Part shown: positions 50,008 through 53,461 of the stretch, piece after piece
Layout of the letters: the number at the start of each line of letters is the position of its first letter
Numbering within the stretch: the stretch's first letter is position 1
Source of the DNA: Candidatus Gastranaerophilales bacterium
GTDB taxonomy: Bacteria; Cyanobacteriota; Vampirovibrionia; Gastranaerophilales; Gastranaerophilaceae
DNA length: 53,461 bases
Assembly (NCBI GenBank): GCA_944325865.1
Contig: CALVBS010000009.1
Coordinates: 1-53,461, forward strand
Direction of reading: 5' to 3'
Made by a program: the position numbers and the translations under genes
The notes under the pieces: model-generated
The model's input: only the letters and a program-made list of their open reading frames with translations
What the model was told of the DNA's origin: nothing
The model's database searches: none

Positions 50008-52683
50008 CTATTTTTTAGTATCGTAGTAATCTCTTACAATACCTTCGTAAGCGTCTTTGTAGATTGCTTTAATATCTTCCATCAACGGATAAGCCGGGTT
50101 TGCACCTGTACACTGATCGTCGAATGCCAATTCAACCATTTCGTCTAATTTAGCATTGAAGTCAGCCTCTTTAACACCAAAGTCTTTGATAGAATTTGGA
50201 AGGTTTACGGCTTTCATCAATTTGTCGATAGCTTCAATCAACAATTCGACTTTTTCATCATCGTTCTTACCGCCTAAGCCAAGTTCGTCTGCAATCTGAG
50301 CATATTTAGCTTTTGCGTTAGGGAACTTGTACTGAGGGAAGATACATTGTTTTTTCGGACAGTCAACAGCGTTGTATTTGATTACCTGTCTGATTAACAA
50401 TGCGTTAGCAACACCGTGAGGTACGTTGAACATAGCACCCAATTTGTGAGCCATAGAGTGGCACAAACCTAAGAATGCGTTTGCAAATGCCATACCTGCA
50501 ATAGTTGCAGCATAATGCATTTTTTCTCTCGCAATCGGATCGTTTGCACCTTCGCTCCAAGATCTTTCAAGATATCTGAATACGAGTTTTGTAGCTTCTA
50601 ATGCATTTGAATTTGTAAAGTTTGTAGCCATAGCTGATACATAAGCTTCGATAGAGTGAACCAGTGCATCTATACCTGATGCAGCAGTCAATCCTTTCGG
50701 CATACCGTCAACGAAATTAGGGTCGATGATTGCCATATTCGGAGTTAATGCATAATCGGCAATAGCATATTTTACGTGAGTTTCATCGTCTGTGATAATA
50801 GCAAACGGTGTAACTTCAGAACCTGTACCTGATGTTGTAGGAATTGCAACCATTGTTGCTTTCTTACCTAATTCAGGGATTCTGCAAATTCTCTTTCTGA
50901 TATCCATAAATCTCATAGAGATATCTTCAAATACTGTATCAGGCTGTTCATACATTAACCACATAATTTTTGCAGCATCCATAGGAGAACCGCCGCCTAA
51001 TGAAATGATTACATCAGGTTCATAAGGTCTGATGATTTCCATAGCCTGATTAATAGTTGATAATGTAGGATCCGGTTTAACATCAAAGAAAATTTGGTGA
51101 TCAATGCCAACTTCATCCAATACATTAACGATACTGTCAACTGCACCTGAATTGAACAAGAATCTATCAGTTACAATAAAGGCACGTTTTTTGCCTTGAA
51201 GTTCACGAAGAGCTAAATCAACAGCACCTCTCTTGAAGTAAACTTTAGGCGGAACTTTAAACCAGAGCATATTTTCTCTCCTTTCTGCAACTGTCTTGTA
51301 GTTCAATAAGTTTTCAACGCCAATGTTACCAGAAACAGCGTTTTTACCCCAGGAACCGCATCCGAGAGAAAGTGACGGTTCAAGTTTGAAGTTATATAAG
51401 TCACCGATACCGCCCTGAGCAGAAGGTGAGTTAATCAATACACGGCATGCCGGCATTTTTTCAGCGAATTTGTCAACTCTTTCCTGGCTGCGGGTATCTG
51501 TATAAAGGTCTGCAGAGTGACCTGCACCGCCTTTAGAAACAAGCTCATATGTCATTTCAGTAGCTTCTTCAAAGTCTTTTGCTTTATACATTGTCAATAC
51601 AGGAGACAATTTTTCTCTTGAGAACGGATCGTTCCAATCAACTTTTGGTCTTTCGGCAAGGATAATTTTTGCAGTTTGAGGAATTTTAAATCCTGCAAGT
51701 TCTGCAATTTTGTGAGCAGGCTGACCAACGATTGCCGGATGAGCAGTACCACGTTTTGGATCAATAAACGGAAGATCTATCATTTTCTTTTCTTCTGCCG
51801 CATTGATAAGGTATGCACCTCTGTAAATAAATTCTTTTTTAACTTCTTCATAAACACTGTCAACAACGATAACAGATTGTTCTGAAGCACAAATCATACC
51901 GTTATCAAAAGTCTTTGACATCATAATTGAAGAAACAGCCATTTTAATATCAGCAGTTTCGTCGATAACAGCAGCAGCGTTACCAGGGCCAACACCCAAT
52001 GCAGGGTTACCTGATGAGTAAGCTGCCGTAACCATGCCAGGGCCGCCTGTTGCTAAAATGCATGCGATATCACGGTGTTTCATTAACTGATTTGACAAAT
52101 CGATTGACGGAACATCAATCCAGCCGATAATATCTTCAGGAGCACCTGCTTTAACCGCAGCTTCCAAAACGATTTTTGCAGCTTCGATTGTACATTTTGT
52201 AGCTCTAGGGTGTGGTGAGAAGATAATAGCGTTTCTTGTTTTCAAAGCAATTAAAGATTTAAAAATTGCTGTAGAAGTCGGGTTAGTTGTAGGAACGATA
52301 CCTGCAATAACACCGAGAGGCTCTGCAACAACCTTAATCCCGTTTGCTTTGTCTTCTTTGATAATTCCGCAAGTTTTTACATTTTTGTGTTTGTTATAAA
52401 TGTATTCTGATGCAAAGTGGTTTTTAATAATTTTATCTTCAAGCACGCCCATACCTGTTTCTTCAACAGCCATTCTTGCAAGAGGGATACGAGCTTTATC
52501 AGCAGCTGTAGCAGCAGCTTTGAAGATTGCATCAACTTGTTCCTGAGTAAATGTAGAATAAATTTTTTGAGCCTTTTTAACTCTTTCGATAAGCAATTCT
52601 AATTGCTCTGCGTTGTCAACCAGATTAGACTTATTTAAAGTCTTTTCAAGGCTTTCAACTGTCTTTTTGCTTTTTGTTGTCAT
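50008..52683 (-). CDS. adhE: Bifunctional aldehyde-alcohol dehydrogenase AdhE
   Basis: The 891-residue protein fuses an acetyl-CoA-dependent aldehyde dehydrogenase and an iron alcohol dehydrogenase. The first domain (about 1-440) has the active-site Cys in NGMICASEQSVIVVD and AVIDETADIKMAVSSIMMSK. The second (about 460-890) has LGGGSPMDAAKIMWLM, GTGSEVTPFAIITDD and the metal His residues in SGIDALVHSIEAYVS and GLCHSMAHKLGAMFNVPHG. It reduces acetyl-CoA to ethanol with NADH and assembles into spirosomes. AAAGGAGAAAAAA precedes the ATG. This is evidence for fermentation. Confidence 0.97.
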   Translation of the reverse strand: MTTKSKKTVESLEKTLNKSNLVDNAEQLELLIERVKKAQKIYSTFTQEQVDAIFKAAATAADKARIPLARMAVEETGMGVLEDKIIKNHFASEYIYNKHKNVKTCGIIKEDKANGIKVVAEPLGVIAGIVPTTNPTSTAIFKSLIALKTRNAIIFSPHPRATKCTIEAAKIVLEAAVKAGAPEDIIGWIDVPSIDLSNQLMKHRDIACILATGGPGMVTAAYSSGNPALGVGPGNAAAVIDETADIKMAVSSIMMSKTFDNGMICASEQSVIVVDSVYEEVKKEFIYRGAYLINAAEEKKMIDLPFIDPKRGTAHPAIVGQPAHKIAELAGFKIPQTAKIILAERPKVDWNDPFSREKLSPVLTMYKAKDFEEATEMTYELVSKGGAGHSADLYTDTRSQERVDKFAEKMPACRVLINSPSAQGGIGDLYNFKLEPSLSLGCGSWGKNAVSGNIGVENLLNYKTVAERRENMLWFKVPPKVYFKRGAVDLALRELQGKKRAFIVTDRFLFNSGAVDSIVNVLDEVGIDHQIFFDVKPDPTLSTINQAMEIIRPYEPDVIISLGGGSPMDAAKIMWLMYEQPDTVFEDISMRFMDIRKRICRIPELGKKATMVAIPTTSGTGSEVTPFAIITDDETHVKYAIADYALTPNMAIIDPNFVDGMPKGLTAASGIDALVHSIEAYVSAMATNFTNSNALEATKLVFRYLERSWSEGANDPIAREKMHYAATIAGMAFANAFLGLCHSMAHKLGAMFNVPHGVANALLIRQVIKYNAVDCPKKQCIFPQYKFPNAKAKYAQIADELGLGGKNDDEKVELLIEAIDKLMKAVNLPNSIKDFGVKEADFNAKLDEMVELAFDDQCTGANPAYPLMEDIKAIYKDAYEGIVRDYYDTKK

Positions 52684-52773
52684 AAGTTTTTTCTCCTTTA
52701 AGTAACTTATAGATTGCTATTTAATTAATTCCGCATTGTCATGATTTTAACAAGAGAATGTCAAAATATCAAT

Positions 52774-52791
52774 TCGTGATTTATTTCACAA
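52774..52791 (-). promoter_or_regulatory. Rex-like operator upstream of adhE
   Basis: On the minus strand TTGTGAAATAAATCACGA matches the Rex half-site pattern TTGTGA-N6-TCACAA with one mismatch. It lies about 90 bases before adhE, near a TTGACA at 52759-52764. adhE is a known Rex target in many bacteria, so NADH-responsive repression is likely. A rex gene is not in the window. Confidence 0.6.
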
Positions 52792-52860
52792 TTACATTTT
52801 ATAGCAAATATATTCAAAAAGCAAGTGTATTTTTTACAATCTTTATTTAAATTTAATATT

Positions 52861-52901
52861 AAAAAATCCCTTAACTAAAATTTGTGTTAAGGGATTTTTT
52901 T
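52861..52901 (-). terminator. Terminator after the partial orphan at 52907
   Basis: A 15-bp stem AAAAAATCCCTTAAC / GTTAAGGGATTTTTT lies six bases beyond the stop codon and is followed by U residues on either strand. Confidence 0.85.
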
Positions 52902-52906
52902 GTATT

Positions 52907-53461
52907 TTATTTAGCGTCGCCTTTTTTCTTCATTTTTTTTACTTTTTCTTCATCGTTGTCGCCACCTGAGCGTAGAGCTTGCATTTCAAAATCGCTCTGG
53001 TGTCTTGCATCAATTTTACCTTTCTGCTGATCTGCAGCATTCATTGCAGCTGATTCTTTACCAAATCCATATTCATCACCTTGATATTCGCCAACTACAT
53101 TGCCGCCTGAATCTCTTTGAGTGATATTACCTTCAGTGTCCATTTCGTATGTCATATCACCGACCATAATCATATCACCTGGTTCCATACTCATGATTTG
53201 ATCTCTGGCTTCAAACATTTGTTGTTTTTCCTCAGCAGAATAATTTCCGTTATTTATCAGATCTGTTTGTGTGTCAAACATGCTTCCAGTGCCGCCGGTT
53301 GATTCAGTGCTGTCTGAAGCACTCAATGTCGCTTCCTGCATATTTAATTGTGTATAATAAGGATCTTCTTCCAACTTAGCATCTGCATAGGCCGGATTAT
53401 TTGCATATTCTTCTGCTATTCTGGCTTTTTCTTCTCTTATTGACTGCAAATCACTTTCAGT
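52907..53461 (-). CDS. Partial hypothetical acidic protein, runs off right edge
   Basis: The frame is open to the right edge and a true start is not visible. The C-terminal 185 residues are acidic and hydrophilic, rich in Asp, Glu, Gly and Met (EEKQQMFEARDQIMSMEPGD), with a short beta region (MIMVGDMTYEMDTEGN) and a basic Lys-rich end (KKMKKKGDAK). No membrane segment is visible. I do not recognise the family. Confidence 0.6.
   Translation of the reverse strand, partial: TESDLQSIREEKARIAEEYANNPAYADAKLEEDPYYTQLNMQEATLSASDSTESTGGTGSMFDTQTDLINNGNYSAEEKQQMFEARDQIMSMEPGDMIMVGDMTYEMDTEGNITQRDSGGNVVGEYQGDEYGFGKESAAMNAADQQKGKIDARHQSDFEMQALRSGGDNDEEKVKKMKKKGDAK

Overview
The window looks like a low-GC, Gram-negative, fermentative member of the non-photosynthetic cyanobacterial lineage (Vampirovibrionia, formerly Melainabacteria, most like Gastranaerophilales). 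This is inferred from gene content: pseudopilins beginning FTLAEVLITLGIIG, a min operon, an isolated atpD-atpC pair as in cyanobacteria, bifunctional AdhE, and no photosynthesis genes. No database search was possible.

Layout. 1-2651 (minus) is the N-terminal 883 residues of a giant filamentous adhesin that leaves the left edge in a P-T-E-Q repeat. 2789-5621 holds a polysaccharide flippase and rimO. 5705-6806 is a pseudopilin divergent from a small HTH-like gene. 6803-13458 (minus) is a type IV pilus/type II secretion operon (PilP-like protein, secretin, PilB ATPase, PilC) ending in an SDR gene. 13635-14492 is a uridine-kinase-like gene. 14654-24829 (minus) is a ribosomal cluster from rpsJ to rplR, broken into several transcription units by terminators, promoters and structured leaders, and carrying two inserted orphan genes. 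25113-31314 holds an orphan, two transglycosylase/EF-hand proteins and minCDE. 31468-33888 holds a Nudix regulator, secG, a ThiF-fold gene and an SDR. 33953-34986 is a second regulator/pseudopilin pair. 35025-38409 holds an orphan, a GT9 glycosyltransferase and atpD-atpC. 38426-39527 is a third regulator/pseudopilin pair. 39543-43102 holds a split chromate transporter, two orphans and a ComM-like ATPase. 43138-45886 is gcvT-gcvH-gcvPA. 46071-47369 is a glucose-6-phosphate isomerase. 47592-47995 is tRNA-Cys, a 79-residue ORF and tRNA-Val in one unit. 48159-49959 holds a membrane protein, a pseudopilin remnant and a fourth regulator/pseudopilin pair. 50008-52683 is adhE with a Rex-like operator, and 52907-53461 is a partial orphan.

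How the parts fit. The secretion/pilus machine at 7.6-13.5 kb needs pseudopilin substrates. Four dispersed single-gene pseudopilins share a C-terminal signature (Cys ... GW-x-I-x-DDYP), and each is divergent from its own small HTH or HTH-like regulator across a short region with a good sigma70-type promoter and inverted or direct repeats. I read this as a set of independently switched pseudopilin cassettes feeding one machine, and it is the most unusual system in the window. Other points are the structured leaders of rplC, rpsH and rplF, the ORF whose stop codon touches the 5' end of tRNA-Val, and the leaderless-looking (no signal peptide) transglycosylase/EF-hand proteins.
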